Of a DNA stretch of 64,000 nt, positions 1 to 9,181 are shown piece by piece. The stretch is from Sphingobacterium bambusae (GTDB taxonomy: Bacteria > Bacteroidota > Bacteroidia > Sphingobacteriales > Sphingobacteriaceae). The notes beneath the pieces are model-generated. The model saw only the letters and a program-made list of their open reading frames with translations. It made no database searches and was not told the DNA's origin. The DNA is taken from NCBI RefSeq assembly GCF_033955345.1, contig NZ_CP138332.1, forward strand, positions 372,001 through 436,000. Reading direction: 5' to 3'. A program made the translations under genes and the position numbers. The stretch's first letter is position 1. Each line of letters starts with the position of its first letter.

Positions 1-1731
1 GAGGGCGAGCTAATCTTTCGCTATATCTACCAGTACCTTGAATCCAAGACGCCCTTCCAGCGCCTATGGATCAGTTCGCTCACCCAAAAAGCCATTATGG
101 ATGGCCTTACTAATCTGCAGCCGGGAAAAAACTACGATCGCTTATATCATTCGGCCAAAGCGCGAAGTGAAGCTGACTGGCTCATTGGTATCAATGCCAG
201 CCGAGCGCTGAGCATCGCTGCCGCAGAGCGGGCGCACTCATTAGGACGTGTGCAAACGCCTACCCTTGCTTTAATATGCAAGCGTCACAAGGAACATGAA
301 CATTTCATTTCCAGCAGTTGCTGGCAGATCGAGCTTAGCCATAATAAAGAGGGTGTAGCTTTTAAAAGCCTTTCGATAGGCCAGTGGAAAAGTAGGCAGG
401 AAGCCCAATCCACTTTAACGTCCCTAGAGCGAAAAGACAGCTTCCTGCTAGTCAGCAAGCTCGATAAAAAACGTATGGAGGAACAGCCGCCTCTTCTGTT
501 TGATTTGACCGGACTTCAAAAACAGGCTAATAAGCAATTAAACCTTACTGCACAAGAGACTTTGGATATTGCCCAAAAACTTTATGAAAAGCGTTTTATC
601 TCCTATCCGCGTACCTCCTGCGAATATATTCCCGAAGACCTCTGGCCGGCAATCCCCGGACTGATCTTGCTACTTGGCCAGCGGGAAAGCTGCAGCAGAG
701 CTTCCGGCACGCTGCGTCTAGAAAGACCAAACAAACGCATCGTGAATAGCCAGAAGATAACCGACCATCACGGTTTGCTGATTACCGAAGTCCTGCCAAC
801 AGCCCTGAGCGCAAAAGAAAACGCAGTATACGATATGATTGCCCTGCGCATGCTGGAAGCACTGGCAACCCTGTGCGTAAAAGAACACAGCCAAGTGGAG
901 CTGCAAGCTGCAAACCATGCTTTTATTGCAAAAGGCAGTCGCATGATTCAGCAGGGATGGCGCGCTGTGCGTGGCATCTTCAGTGAGGATGATCAGCCTA
1001 ATGAAAGCCTCCCCGAGTTCAGCGAAGGGGATACCCTAAAAATTGGCGAAAGCAATCTTAAAGAAAAAAGAACTAAAGCCCCGGCTTTATACACCGAGGC
1101 CAGCCTGCTTACCGCGATGGAAACAGCCGGAAAAACCTTACAAACGCAAAACGAGCGAAAGGTACTCCAGCAGCTCGGTCTAGGCACTGCGTCCACCCGA
1201 GCAGCTATCATGGAGACTCTAATTAATCGCGGATACATTGAGCGGCGCAAAAAAGCCATCCTGCCCACCAATAAAGGACGCGAGATTTATGAGCAGATCA
1301 AAGATCTGCTGATCGCTTCTCCCGAGATGACCGCCAAGTGGGAACTCGCCTTGCAAGAGATCGAAACCGGCAAAATGGATGCTGGAGAGTTCGCTGCGCA
1401 GATTACGGACTATACCCGGCAGGTTACTAGCGAGCTTAAGGCGATTAATCTTCCAGACAATCAAATAACCGATCTAAGCTGCCCAAAATGCAAGATTGAA
1501 AAGCTGCACCTCAATGATCGGCAAATTCGATGCAGCAGTGCCGCTTGTGGCTGGAAACAATACCGCATGATCTGCGGGGTGCAGCTTAGCCCGGAGGATC
1601 TCAAGCAGCTTGTTACCAAGAACAAAACCGGACTTATCAAGGGCCTCAAAGGTCGATCAGGAAAATCCTTTGATGCGCAGCTCGTACTAAATGATCAGGC
1701 CGTAAGCAGCTTCGAATTCCCAAGAAGATAA
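1..1731 (+). CDS. topB: DNA topoisomerase III (type IA), 5' truncated by window edge
   Basis: Type IA topoisomerases cut and rejoin one DNA strand through a tyrosine. The frame is open from base 1 and the first visible residues, EGELIFRYIY, are the end of the metal-binding DREGE motif, so the gene starts upstream of the window. The active-site tyrosine lies in RFISYPRTS, about visible residue 202. Further type IA motifs include GRVQTPTLALI near residue 82. A C-terminal cysteine cluster (CPKC then C-x4-C, about residues 494-517) is followed by a short basic tail. In CTnDOT-type elements the Exc protein is a topoisomerase of this class, which fits the ICE context. It is followed on the same strand by the DUF1896 gene and a methylase, the usual backbone order. 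Confidence 0.95.
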   Translation, partial: EGELIFRYIYQYLESKTPFQRLWISSLTQKAIMDGLTNLQPGKNYDRLYHSAKARSEADWLIGINASRALSIAAAERAHSLGRVQTPTLALICKRHKEHEHFISSSCWQIELSHNKEGVAFKSLSIGQWKSRQEAQSTLTSLERKDSFLLVSKLDKKRMEEQPPLLFDLTGLQKQANKQLNLTAQETLDIAQKLYEKRFISYPRTSCEYIPEDLWPAIPGLILLLGQRESCSRASGTLRLERPNKRIVNSQKITDHHGLLITEVLPTALSAKENAVYDMIALRMLEALATLCVKEHSQVELQAANHAFIAKGSRMIQQGWRAVRGIFSEDDQPNESLPEFSEGDTLKIGESNLKEKRTKAPALYTEASLLTAMETAGKTLQTQNERKVLQQLGLGTASTRAAIMETLINRGYIERRKKAILPTNKGREIYEQIKDLLIASPEMTAKWELALQEIETGKMDAGEFAAQITDYTRQVTSELKAINLPDNQITDLSCPKCKIEKLHLNDRQIRCSSAACGWKQYRMICGVQLSPEDLKQLVTKNKTGLIKGLKGRSGKSFDAQLVLNDQAVSSFEFPRR

Positions 1732-1793
1732 GATCGTACAATAAAGATTAAAATAAATCTTACAAAACTAATAATAAACAAATAGCAACGATT

Positions 1794-2234
1794 ATGTCTA
1801 GTAAAACTTCAAAGAATATGTCTTACTTTAAGCAACGTCTACAAGAGCTACTCTTCAGCAGCTTCCCCGAATTAGCCCATGACCAAAAGTTTATTGAGCA
1901 GCGCTCTAAGTGGGCAGCCAATGCCTATGAAGGGGCATTTCTCGCCGGGAATCCCGTTATCGAGTGCGAGCAGATTGCCAGCGAGATCCTGTTTGAAGGG
2001 CTCTATTTCTCACGCTTTGATACCGTCTTTCAGATTGTCTGCAACGAGTTTGACCGTTTGATGGCTGACGAGGAACTTCGCCCCTTTGCGCTGCGTATGC
2101 TGGCGGTATGCAGACCCACCTTTAACAAATACGAGCTTAGCGACGACCTCAGTTACAGCCCGAACTTCGATGAACTCTATAGTGAGCTAACCGGCGAGAT
2201 CGCCCTATGGATTGCTGAGCATGGCCTTCAATAA
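1794..2234 (+). CDS. DUF1896 family protein
   Basis: This protein of about 146 residues resembles the DUF1896 family, found next to topB and the giant methylase-helicase in Bacteroidota ICEs. The function is unknown. The sequence is soluble and mostly helical, with a conserved-looking core reading YFKQRLQELL...FPEL near the N terminus. A second in-frame ATG at 1818, before SYFKQR, could be the true start. Its 3' end overlaps the start of the methylase gene by 14 bases, which suggests translational coupling. Confidence 0.8.
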   Translation: MSSKTSKNMSYFKQRLQELLFSSFPELAHDQKFIEQRSKWAANAYEGAFLAGNPVIECEQIASEILFEGLYFSRFDTVFQIVCNEFDRLMADEELRPFALRMLAVCRPTFNKYELSDDLSYSPNFDELYSELTGEIALWIAEHGLQ

Positions 2235-3741
2235 GCGAAGGGCACTGCAGGACAACATTATCGCCCTACAGACCGCCTTCACCCTAGAGTCCGAAGGTAG
2301 ACCGGCCAGCCATCATGAAATGGAGCAGCTGCGCCGCTACCACGGATTCGGAGGATTGAAGTTTATCCTCAATGCGGCTAGCAAACCCGAAGATATCGCA
2401 GCTTGGCCTAAAGCAGATCGGAGCTATTTTACTTTAACTAACGAGCTTTATAGCCTTCTAAAAAAGCACAGTAAAGATGATCAAGATTACAAAATAAAGC
2501 TGGATAGCATGCGCAGCTCCGTGCTATCCAGTTTCTATACGCCACCTCCCCTAACAAAGGCTATCGCGACAGCGTTCTTGCAGCACGGCATCCAACTGGG
2601 CAACATATTAGAGCCCTCGGCTGGAGTAGGTGTCTTTCTTGATGCTTTTGCGGGGCAGCCAAACATTCAGACAACAGCATATGAAAAGGATATGCTGACT
2701 GGGATGATCTTGGGGCAGTTACACCCTAGCTCCCGGATTCATATTAAGGGGTTTGAAGAGATCCCGCAACGGGATCATCTTAGCTACGATCTGGTGGTTG
2801 GTAATATTCCTTTTGGTGAAGCATCGGTTTTTGACCTATCCTATTCCCGAGGCAAGGATATAACAAAAAAGCAAGCAGCACAAAACATCAGCAATTACTT
2901 CTTTATCAAAGGAGCAGATATGCTTCGCGAAGGCGGCATTTTAGCCTTTATCAGCTCGCAGAGCCTGATGAATGGCAAGCATAATCAGCCTATCCGGCAA
3001 GCTTTGCTCGGCGAAAATAATCTTATCGCAGCCTTTCGACTGCCAAATAACCTGTTTACCGATCATGCGGGCACGCAGGTTGGCAGTGATCTAACCATCT
3101 TACAACGTAATTCAAATAAACAATCACTAAATACTAAAGAACAAGCATTTATAACCAATACAATTGGAGATCATGGCGAACCAACAAACGCATACTTCGA
3201 TGATCACGCAAACATTATCCATACCCAGCAAAAGCTTGGCAAAGATCCCTATGGGCGCACAGCGATGCTCTATTTACGCGATGGGGGCGTCGAAGCGATA
3301 GCGAAAGATTTACTTAAAGGTCTCTCCAAAGCACTAAGTGACAACTTTAAACAAGATCTGTATCTAGCAACAGCATCAACCGAAATAAAAACATTAGGCA
3401 ATGACATACAAAAACCTACAAATGAAATTATTAAAATAGAAAAATTAAATAAAGATATTGAAACTAATATCCATGATAGCCAGCCAGAAAAGCCGAAGCA
3501 GCTGAGTATTTTCGATCAACATGATAGTGAGCTCCCTCCAAATAGCAAAAACCCCAAGTCTATTGCCAAAGCGAAATTAAACCGTACCCAAACAAGCAAA
3601 AAACCTAGTCCGGCACTGATCCAAGGAAACTTGTTTGCTACAGCACAAGATCAGCGTCTATCAACCGACATTAGCAGTACAGCAAATGCACCTCAAAATA
3701 CTAAAAACAAACAAGATAACCAAGTAGAAAGTAAGATCTAA
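2221..3741 (+). CDS. N6-adenine DNA methylase domain, N-terminal part of a giant ICE methylase-helicase
   Basis: The protein is the N-terminal portion of the very large methylase-helicase carried by CTnDOT-like elements. It shows the SAM-binding motif EPSAGVGVF near residue 131 and NIPFG near residue 195, the family's version of the NPPY catalytic motif. HGFGGLKF and SSFYTPPPL lie upstream and are typical of this family. The ATG at 2221 is preferred over the TTG nine bases earlier. The frame ends at a TAA at 3739-3741 but stays open in the same frame immediately afterwards, so the natural protein has probably been cut by a nonsense mutation. The methylase domain itself looks intact and may still work. 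The last 150 residues are low-complexity linker. Confidence 0.8.
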   Translation: MAFNKRRALQDNIIALQTAFTLESEGRPASHHEMEQLRRYHGFGGLKFILNAASKPEDIAAWPKADRSYFTLTNELYSLLKKHSKDDQDYKIKLDSMRSSVLSSFYTPPPLTKAIATAFLQHGIQLGNILEPSAGVGVFLDAFAGQPNIQTTAYEKDMLTGMILGQLHPSSRIHIKGFEEIPQRDHLSYDLVVGNIPFGEASVFDLSYSRGKDITKKQAAQNISNYFFIKGADMLREGGILAFISSQSLMNGKHNQPIRQALLGENNLIAAFRLPNNLFTDHAGTQVGSDLTILQRNSNKQSLNTKEQAFITNTIGDHGEPTNAYFDDHANIIHTQQKLGKDPYGRTAMLYLRDGGVEAIAKDLLKGLSKALSDNFKQDLYLATASTEIKTLGNDIQKPTNEIIKIEKLNKDIETNIHDSQPEKPKQLSIFDQHDSELPPNSKNPKSIAKAKLNRTQTSKKPSPALIQGNLFATAQDQRLSTDISSTANAPQNTKNKQDNQVESKI

Positions 3742-5246
3742 AATCTTAACCAAAAGCCAACATCGGAGCTACGTTCAAGGCTTTTAAATCCAGTTCCGTA
3801 TACAGGAATAATGCAACCCTATCATCGGGAGAACTGTTTTATTTTACAAGACCAGCAGTTAGGCAATCTCCGCGGACTAAGCAGCGGCAATCCACCAACC
3901 TTTCATCCATTAAACCTCCCCTCCCATCAAAGTCGGAGAGCAAAAGTCTATATAGAACTTCGAGACGTTTATTATGCGCTTTACCATACCGAATCTAATG
4001 CCCAGCAGGAGCAGCCCGAAATGCGTGAGAAGCTTAATACAGCATACGAACTTTTTGTAAAGCAATATGGGAGGCTCAATAGTGCTGAAAATATCAAACT
4101 CATAAAGAGCGATAGCGCTGGAAGGGAGATCCCCTATCTAGAGCGCACTGTTGGCGGAGTGATCCATAAGGCGGATATCTTCCATCGTCCGGTAAGCTTC
4201 TCCACAAAAAATATAGCATCGGAGAACCCGCAAGAGGCGCTTGCTGCATCCCTAAACAAGCATGCAAAAGTAGAACTGGCCTATATGTCTCAAGTAAGCG
4301 GATTACCAACCGATGTCCTTAAGAAAGGCTTAAAAGATCATATCTACTTTAATCCCATAGATGGGGATTACCAAATTGCCGAGCGCTGGATCGCGGGTAA
4401 CGTGATTGACAAGGCTAACTTTGTGCGCGACTACCTTAAAAACCAACCCGAGAACACCGAGGTCAAAGACAGTCTGCAAGCCCTTGAAAAAGCCCCACCG
4501 CAGCCTATAGCCTTTGAAGAGCTAGACTTCAATCTTGGGGAACGCTGGATTGCGGCAAGCACTTATGGCCGCTTTGCCTCGCAGCTATTTGATACGGACG
4601 TTAATATCCACTACTCGGAAACCTTGGACGACTTTAACATCAGCTGCGCTAGAAAGAACGTACATATCCTAGATAAATTTGCCATCAAATGCTACAAATT
4701 AATGGTGTTGTCCAGCAATCCCCTGTTGAGGCGTTGGGCGCTAAGCTAAACGAGATCGCTAGCAAAGCACGTAGAGGCTCCGAGGGAAAATTTATAGGAA
4801 GTCTATACGGGTTTCAGCTCGGTCTAAAAACCGAGGTATCACAAAAAGAAGGTTCGGAAATCTATCTCAATCGCTTTTTTATTCGTGGTGAAGGGCAGCT
4901 CAGCTACAACTACAACAACGGTATTATGGCTAAAGACCCCGAAACCGCAGCCATGCATTTCCTAAAAGCTTTAGAGAAAATTCCCAATTACATCCAGAAG
5001 CAACAAAAAACTATCGCCGGGCTAAGAAAGGATATCCTCGTACTAAAAACGGTTGTTGATAGTTACTGGATCAAAGAAGACATGCTATCAAATACAAAGA
5101 CACAGATTGCTGCAATTGAAAGAAAAATCCATCTTGTTATCACGCAACAAAAAAAAGAAAACGACAATGATATAGAACAAACCATTGGTCAAAACTATGA
5201 GCAGAGCCCGCAAAAAGTGCAAACGCATACAAAAAAGCTTAACTGA
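3742..5246 (+). pseudogene. Remnant of the giant methylase-helicase: middle and C-terminal pieces, helicase core missing
   Basis: After the TAA at 3739 the same frame reads on to 4749. It includes a family-like stretch (FEELDFNLGERWIAASTYGRFASQLF, about 4520-4590; HILDKFAIK near 4670) that normally precedes the helicase domain. At about 4690-4749 the coding continues in another frame (4689-5246), whose product matches the usual C terminus of the family (FIGSLYGFQL, NRFFIRGEGQLSY, then a coiled region). No SNF2/DEAD motifs are present between the two pieces. The intact family is, from memory, near 1900 residues; here only about 1000 remain. I read this as one stop codon plus a large internal deletion that also shifted the frame. 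Short products from 3811 or 4689 are possible but unlikely to be functional. Confidence 0.72.
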
Positions 5247-5279
5247 TGTCGCCAGATGCTTAAATTCTTCAACTTCAAT

Positions 5280-5462
5280 TTAGTCTTCCACGTCTTCGTA
5301 CATCCTTGTATCAAGACTCGAAATAGAGCGGTCATATCCGACAGCAGCAGCAGAACTATTTTTACGTGACTTCACACGATGATCACTCCACCTGTCCATT
5401 ATCGCCAAAGCGAATGTAACGACTGCCATTAATGCCACTAAAATTTCTAACAATGATCCCAT
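5280..5462 (-). CDS. Possible small single-span membrane protein
   Basis: A 60-residue frame starts at the ATG at 5462. It has a hydrophobic segment at residues 3-23 (LLEILVALMAVVTFALAIM), followed by a basic stretch and a polar, acidic tail. I do not recognise a family. The hydrophobic N terminus followed by charged residues looks like a real small membrane protein, but the region is otherwise gene-poor, so chance is possible. Confidence 0.35.
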   Translation of the reverse strand: MGSLLEILVALMAVVTFALAIMDRWSDHRVKSRKNSSAAAVGYDRSISSLDTRMYEDVED

Positions 5463-6302
5463 GCTATACACAACGATTTATCGAGTGCAATCGCAGTACA
5501 AAGATAATGCCTATTTTGATTTGGGAAGTACAAGTGAACGGTAAGGCAATTCTTTTGTCCACCGCATATAAGCCCGTGAGAGAAAAAAGTAAAATGGAAA
5601 ATAAGACTAGGGCAATAACCTTTTTCCTGATGCCCTTGCTAGGCTACCATATTAAGGGATTGTAAAAGTATGGTTTTATTTAATGCGAGAAAACCTTTTG
5701 GTTTGCTTAACGTTCAAATATTGGATTTAATACTATGAGTGAATTCCCTAGCGCGAGGCTGGGGATTTTTGTTTAAACCCTTTCCTGAACACCAATCTTA
5801 TACTGTGCTACGTAACCTATGCCAAGCAGCATAACAGCTATTATTGTAAATTAATGCTAACGTAGACGACTGTCACGCTTTGCAATATCTGCTGCGACTC
5901 CACCGATAGGACCCGCAGCATCCAGTGCCCTAACGCCGAAGCACGACGATCTCGATAATGCTTATCGATGTTCCGATGCTTATCAAACAACAAAGACGTG
6001 AAAGGAATAAAATTAACAAACATTGGTATGGCAGCTAAGTAGATTTTGTTATTTGAAAATAATATACATTTCGTAAACTATACATCAGCCAACGCGCAGT
6101 CCTACCTAATAGGTATACAGGGTTGCTATCTAATTTTCCTTTTCAAATATTCCAGTTCGATTGGATACAACCGAACCAAACCAAAAGGAATTAATACGAT
6201 ATTGATCTGTTTGCAACTATATACCGACAAACCAACAAAATCAGAGATTACGAGCTCAAATAGCTTGCACAATTAGTTAATTTTACACAAAAATAATTTC
6301 AG
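5463..6302. other. Gene-poor accessory junction
   Basis: About 840 bases between the decayed helicase gene and the AraC-type regulator. Short frames exist on both strands, but their products look like chance translations. The only clear signal is the terminator-like hairpin at 5745. The promoter of the AraC gene should lie in the AT-rich last 100 bases; I could not assign its boxes. Confidence 0.5.
5745..5770 (+). terminator. Rho-independent terminator-like hairpin
   Basis: An 8-bp stem with one G-U pair (TCCCTAGC against GCTGGGGA, loop GCGAG) is followed by TTTTT on the plus strand. It would end transcripts coming from the topB/methylase side. Confidence 0.55.
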
Positions 6303-7421
6303 ATGTCTGAATTCCACATCATAGAAGTTTTTAACGCGTTCTCTGCTGGTGCGCTATTTTTACTGGGAACCATCACCTTTATTAGGCAAAATGATGCACT
6401 CGTTAACGCAAATCGATGGCTGGGAGCATTTTATGGAATTCTTGCCTTAACTTTCTGTCAGCTTTTTTTAGAACATATTAAGATAGCCAACGCGCTGTTA
6501 ATACACTTGTTAGAAATACCACGATGGGCGATGCTACCCTGTTTATATGTCGCCGTGTGTCATCTTACTTCATCTGCTGTTCGTAAATCTAGCCTGATGA
6601 TGCATTTCTTTCCATTCCTACTTTTTGTTATTTATTCTATAATATATGTGATTCCCGATTTGTACAACCGACATGAGTATATACTAAAGCTACCAACATG
6701 GGTGGGAGGGATTATCCGATACTTCTTCTTTGTACAGATGATTTGCTATTGGATACTTTGCTTTTTTGATCTTAGAAAGCATAAACAAAAACTAAAAATG
6801 TTGGCTTCATTCACAGAAAAAATAGACCTAAAATGGTTACAGTATCTACTCCTATCCGTATTACTGCTACTCGCCGTCCGCATATTGAGTATATCTGTCA
6901 CCCAAATCAGCTCCTTCTCCCCCATCCTATATTTTGTCGGTATTATCTTCTTGGCCTATGCCAGCCTAGCACAACAATCGATTTATGTTACCGAAGCCAT
7001 GCCGTTGCATGAGCAAGAAGAAATAGTGTTGACAAAAGCATTTCATGAACGACTTACTCCGGAACAAGTCTATGAACTTAAAGCATGGGTCATTCGCAAA
7101 ACCCAAGAAGAGAAGCTTTACCTCGATCCTGGTCTGACCCTTTCTGTGCTTTCCCGGCATATCGGCATCAGCAGCCATGAACTATCCTACGTACTGAACC
7201 AAGGTATTGGAAAAAGCTTTTATCAATTTATCAACGAATTGCGAACCGAAGAAGCTAAATCACTTTTGCTATCCGAGGAAAACAATCATTTAGATATGTT
7301 AGGCATCGCTATTCGAGCAGGTTTCAACTCCAAAACGACTTTTTACACGACGTTCAAAAAGCTAACCAACCAGACACCTAAGCAGTATCTACATCAACAT
7401 AAAACACCTCCGCAACCCTGA
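6303..7421 (+). CDS. Membrane-anchored AraC-family transcriptional regulator
   Basis: The 372-residue protein has an N-terminal half with about seven hydrophobic segments (roughly residues 5-225) and a C-terminal AraC-type double helix-turn-helix (about residues 265-368). The second HTH reads LGIAIRAGFNSKTTFYTTFKKLTNQTPKQY, the family signature, given at positions 7300-7390. Such regulators are anchored in the inner membrane and bind DNA from there; the signal is unknown. It is followed, after a 77-base gap, by two exported proteins on the same strand, which are its likely targets. Alternative view: a general stress or peptide-sensing regulator. The family call is firm; the signal and targets are inferred. 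Confidence 0.88.
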   Translation: MSEFHIIEVFNAFSAGALFLLGTITFIRQNDALVNANRWLGAFYGILALTFCQLFLEHIKIANALLIHLLEIPRWAMLPCLYVAVCHLTSSAVRKSSLMMHFFPFLLFVIYSIIYVIPDLYNRHEYILKLPTWVGGIIRYFFFVQMICYWILCFFDLRKHKQKLKMLASFTEKIDLKWLQYLLLSVLLLLAVRILSISVTQISSFSPILYFVGIIFLAYASLAQQSIYVTEAMPLHEQEEIVLTKAFHERLTPEQVYELKAWVIRKTQEEKLYLDPGLTLSVLSRHIGISSHELSYVLNQGIGKSFYQFINELRTEEAKSLLLSEENNHLDMLGIAIRAGFNSKTTFYTTFKKLTNQTPKQYLHQHKTPPQP

Positions 7422-7498
7422 AAATTGTCCAATTGTATCCATCGGGACTAAATTCTTTTGCTCGTGTAGTATCCTTGTTCTATTAAAAATTTAAAAAA

Positions 7499-8197
7499 AT
7501 GAGAACAAAACACACACAAAAGCCCATGTTCGCCACAAGGATGGCGATGGGCATTGGTAGCCTTTTTCTTTTTGCAGCAATACTTTCGCTACCACTTCAG
7601 GGGCATTGCTCGACAAGCGTTTCAGACCTTATGCTACATAAGCATAGAATGGAAACAGGCAATGGACTTGAAGAGTTTCTAGGCATATATCAACTACCGA
7701 ATAAGATCGCCTTTATTTCCTTTACCCTAGACGGGGATTCGCTGTTAGCAACACAGCTATGGGACAATAAAAAGTACCGGCTTAGTCAGATCGACGAGGT
7801 AACCTTTGAAACAAAAGAAGATGGCCAGCAGGTTGTATTTCAGAAAGATTCCTTTGGTATGTACAACAAAGCTACATTACTTGGCAGAATTGCCACTGTG
7901 AAAGTTGCATTTGATCCTAGAGTTGTCCAGCAACTAACAATCGAGCAACTAAAAAAATATCAAGGAACCTATGTATTGCAGGATGATGGTCAGTTTGAGA
8001 TTGAAATCAGGTCTTCAGCAACGGGACTAATCTTAAAACAGCTTTGGGACAACAAAGAAATTCATTTCAGCGCACGATCGGAAACTTTTTTCCTAAGCAA
8101 AGACCACAGCTTTCCATTGACATTCTTACTGAAAGGCACGCAAGCTATTCAGGTTACGTGTTTTGCGGATGATATATGGAAGAAAGTAAGTCAGTAA
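7499..8197 (+). CDS. Exported protein with two tandem similar domains (DUF3471-like)
   Basis: A 232-residue protein with a long N-terminal signal peptide (hydrophobic core about residues 17-34). Two repeated units follow. Unit one begins LEEFLGIY (about residue 58) and includes TQLWDNKKY; unit two begins LKKYQGTY (about residue 150) and includes KQLWDNKEI. The L-x-x-[YF]-x-G-x-Y start and the small all-beta pattern resemble DUF3471, usually a C-terminal domain of serine hydrolases, but there is no hydrolase domain here. It probably acts in the periplasm or at the outer membrane, perhaps as a binding protein. It lies between the AraC regulator and a DUF4350-like protein (9-base gap to the latter), so the last two are probably cotranscribed. 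I do not know its function. Confidence 0.7.
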   Translation: MRTKHTQKPMFATRMAMGIGSLFLFAAILSLPLQGHCSTSVSDLMLHKHRMETGNGLEEFLGIYQLPNKIAFISFTLDGDSLLATQLWDNKKYRLSQIDEVTFETKEDGQQVVFQKDSFGMYNKATLLGRIATVKVAFDPRVVQQLTIEQLKKYQGTYVLQDDGQFEIEIRSSATGLILKQLWDNKEIHFSARSETFFLSKDHSFPLTFLLKGTQAIQVTCFADDIWKKVSQ

Positions 8198-8206
8198 CTC
8201 AGTAAG

Positions 8207-9130
8207 ATGCGACAAGCAATCCACAAATTCCTTTGTATCCTATTGTGTTCTATTTGCTGGCTTGCTGAAACTGCGCCGCAACAAGTGTCCGATCAGGATT
8301 ATCATTATGCGATTTTAGATCCGCTGTACCACGCCGGAACTGGCCCTCAGGTGCTATTTGATGAGGCTCACCACAATGGAGTCAGCCTTCGTGGAACATA
8401 CGCCGCATTTGGCAAACTACTCGAAGCTGACGGATATCGGATAGCTAGCACGCGAGAGAAAATAAGCAGGCATTCTTTAAAAGGGGTAAGCATATATGCT
8501 ACGGTCAACGCGACGTATGACTTAACTGATTGGAATCTACCCGCTCGATCTGCATTTTCCGAACAAGAAATAGCGATACTCGTTTCTTGGGTAAAATCTG
8601 GCGGAAACCTGTTGCTGATTACCGATCACATGCCCTGCGGAGGAGCCATTAGCCAACTCGCTGCGGAGTTTGGGATAAATGTAATAAATGGATTTGCAGT
8701 TCGAATAGATGGAAAACCTGAGATTTTTTCAAAAGCAAGAAAAACACTTCATTCCAGCCAACTTACGGAGAACAGAACAATAGATAGCATCATGTGCTGG
8801 GGCGGAACAGGTTTTCTAGTTCCGTCCCATGCACACGTTGTTTCTACTTTAGGCGCAGACTATAAAATCTACCTTCCAAGTGATATTAAGCAGATGGAAA
8901 AAAAAAGGAGATATGATTCCATTCCTTTTATTACGGGAATTGGATTAGTCAATGGCGCATACTTAAATTTCGGGCAAGGCCGCATTTTCATTTATGGTGA
9001 TGGAGCGCCATTCTCGGCACAACTCCAGGGCATACATAGTGAGAAACGCGGTATAAATCATCCCTCAGCCACAGACCATCCACAATTTATTCGAAATATT
9101 ATACACTGGCTTGATCAAGGCTTTCTATGA
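8207..9130 (+). CDS. Exported DUF4350/GATase-like protein
   Basis: A 307-residue protein with a signal peptide (about residues 1-24). The body resembles DUF4350 and related class I glutamine-amidotransferase-like folds that bind small ligands. Examples are VLFDEAHHNG near residue 49, EIAILVSWVKSGGNLLLITDH near 123 (at 8567-8627) and GRIFIYGDGAPF near 258. No catalytic cysteine nucleophile elbow typical of active amidotransferases is obvious. It is probably periplasmic and probably in one transcript with the preceding tandem-domain protein. The role is unknown; the cluster may form an envelope-stress or peptide-response module, which is inference. Confidence 0.6.
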   Translation: MRQAIHKFLCILLCSICWLAETAPQQVSDQDYHYAILDPLYHAGTGPQVLFDEAHHNGVSLRGTYAAFGKLLEADGYRIASTREKISRHSLKGVSIYATVNATYDLTDWNLPARSAFSEQEIAILVSWVKSGGNLLLITDHMPCGGAISQLAAEFGINVINGFAVRIDGKPEIFSKARKTLHSSQLTENRTIDSIMCWGGTGFLVPSHAHVVSTLGADYKIYLPSDIKQMEKKRRYDSIPFITGIGLVNGAYLNFGQGRIFIYGDGAPFSAQLQGIHSEKRGINHPSATDHPQFIRNIIHWLDQGFL

Positions 9131-9181
9131 GCGAGTATGGAGCCCATGATGCATTTGGCTATTGGTATGAAAAATAAATGT

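Noticed and set aside
5432..6276. Short plus- and minus-strand frames in the 5.4-6.3 kb junction
   Set aside because: Low-complexity chance translations with no start context or family resemblance; only the small membrane protein at 5280-5462 was kept, at low confidence.
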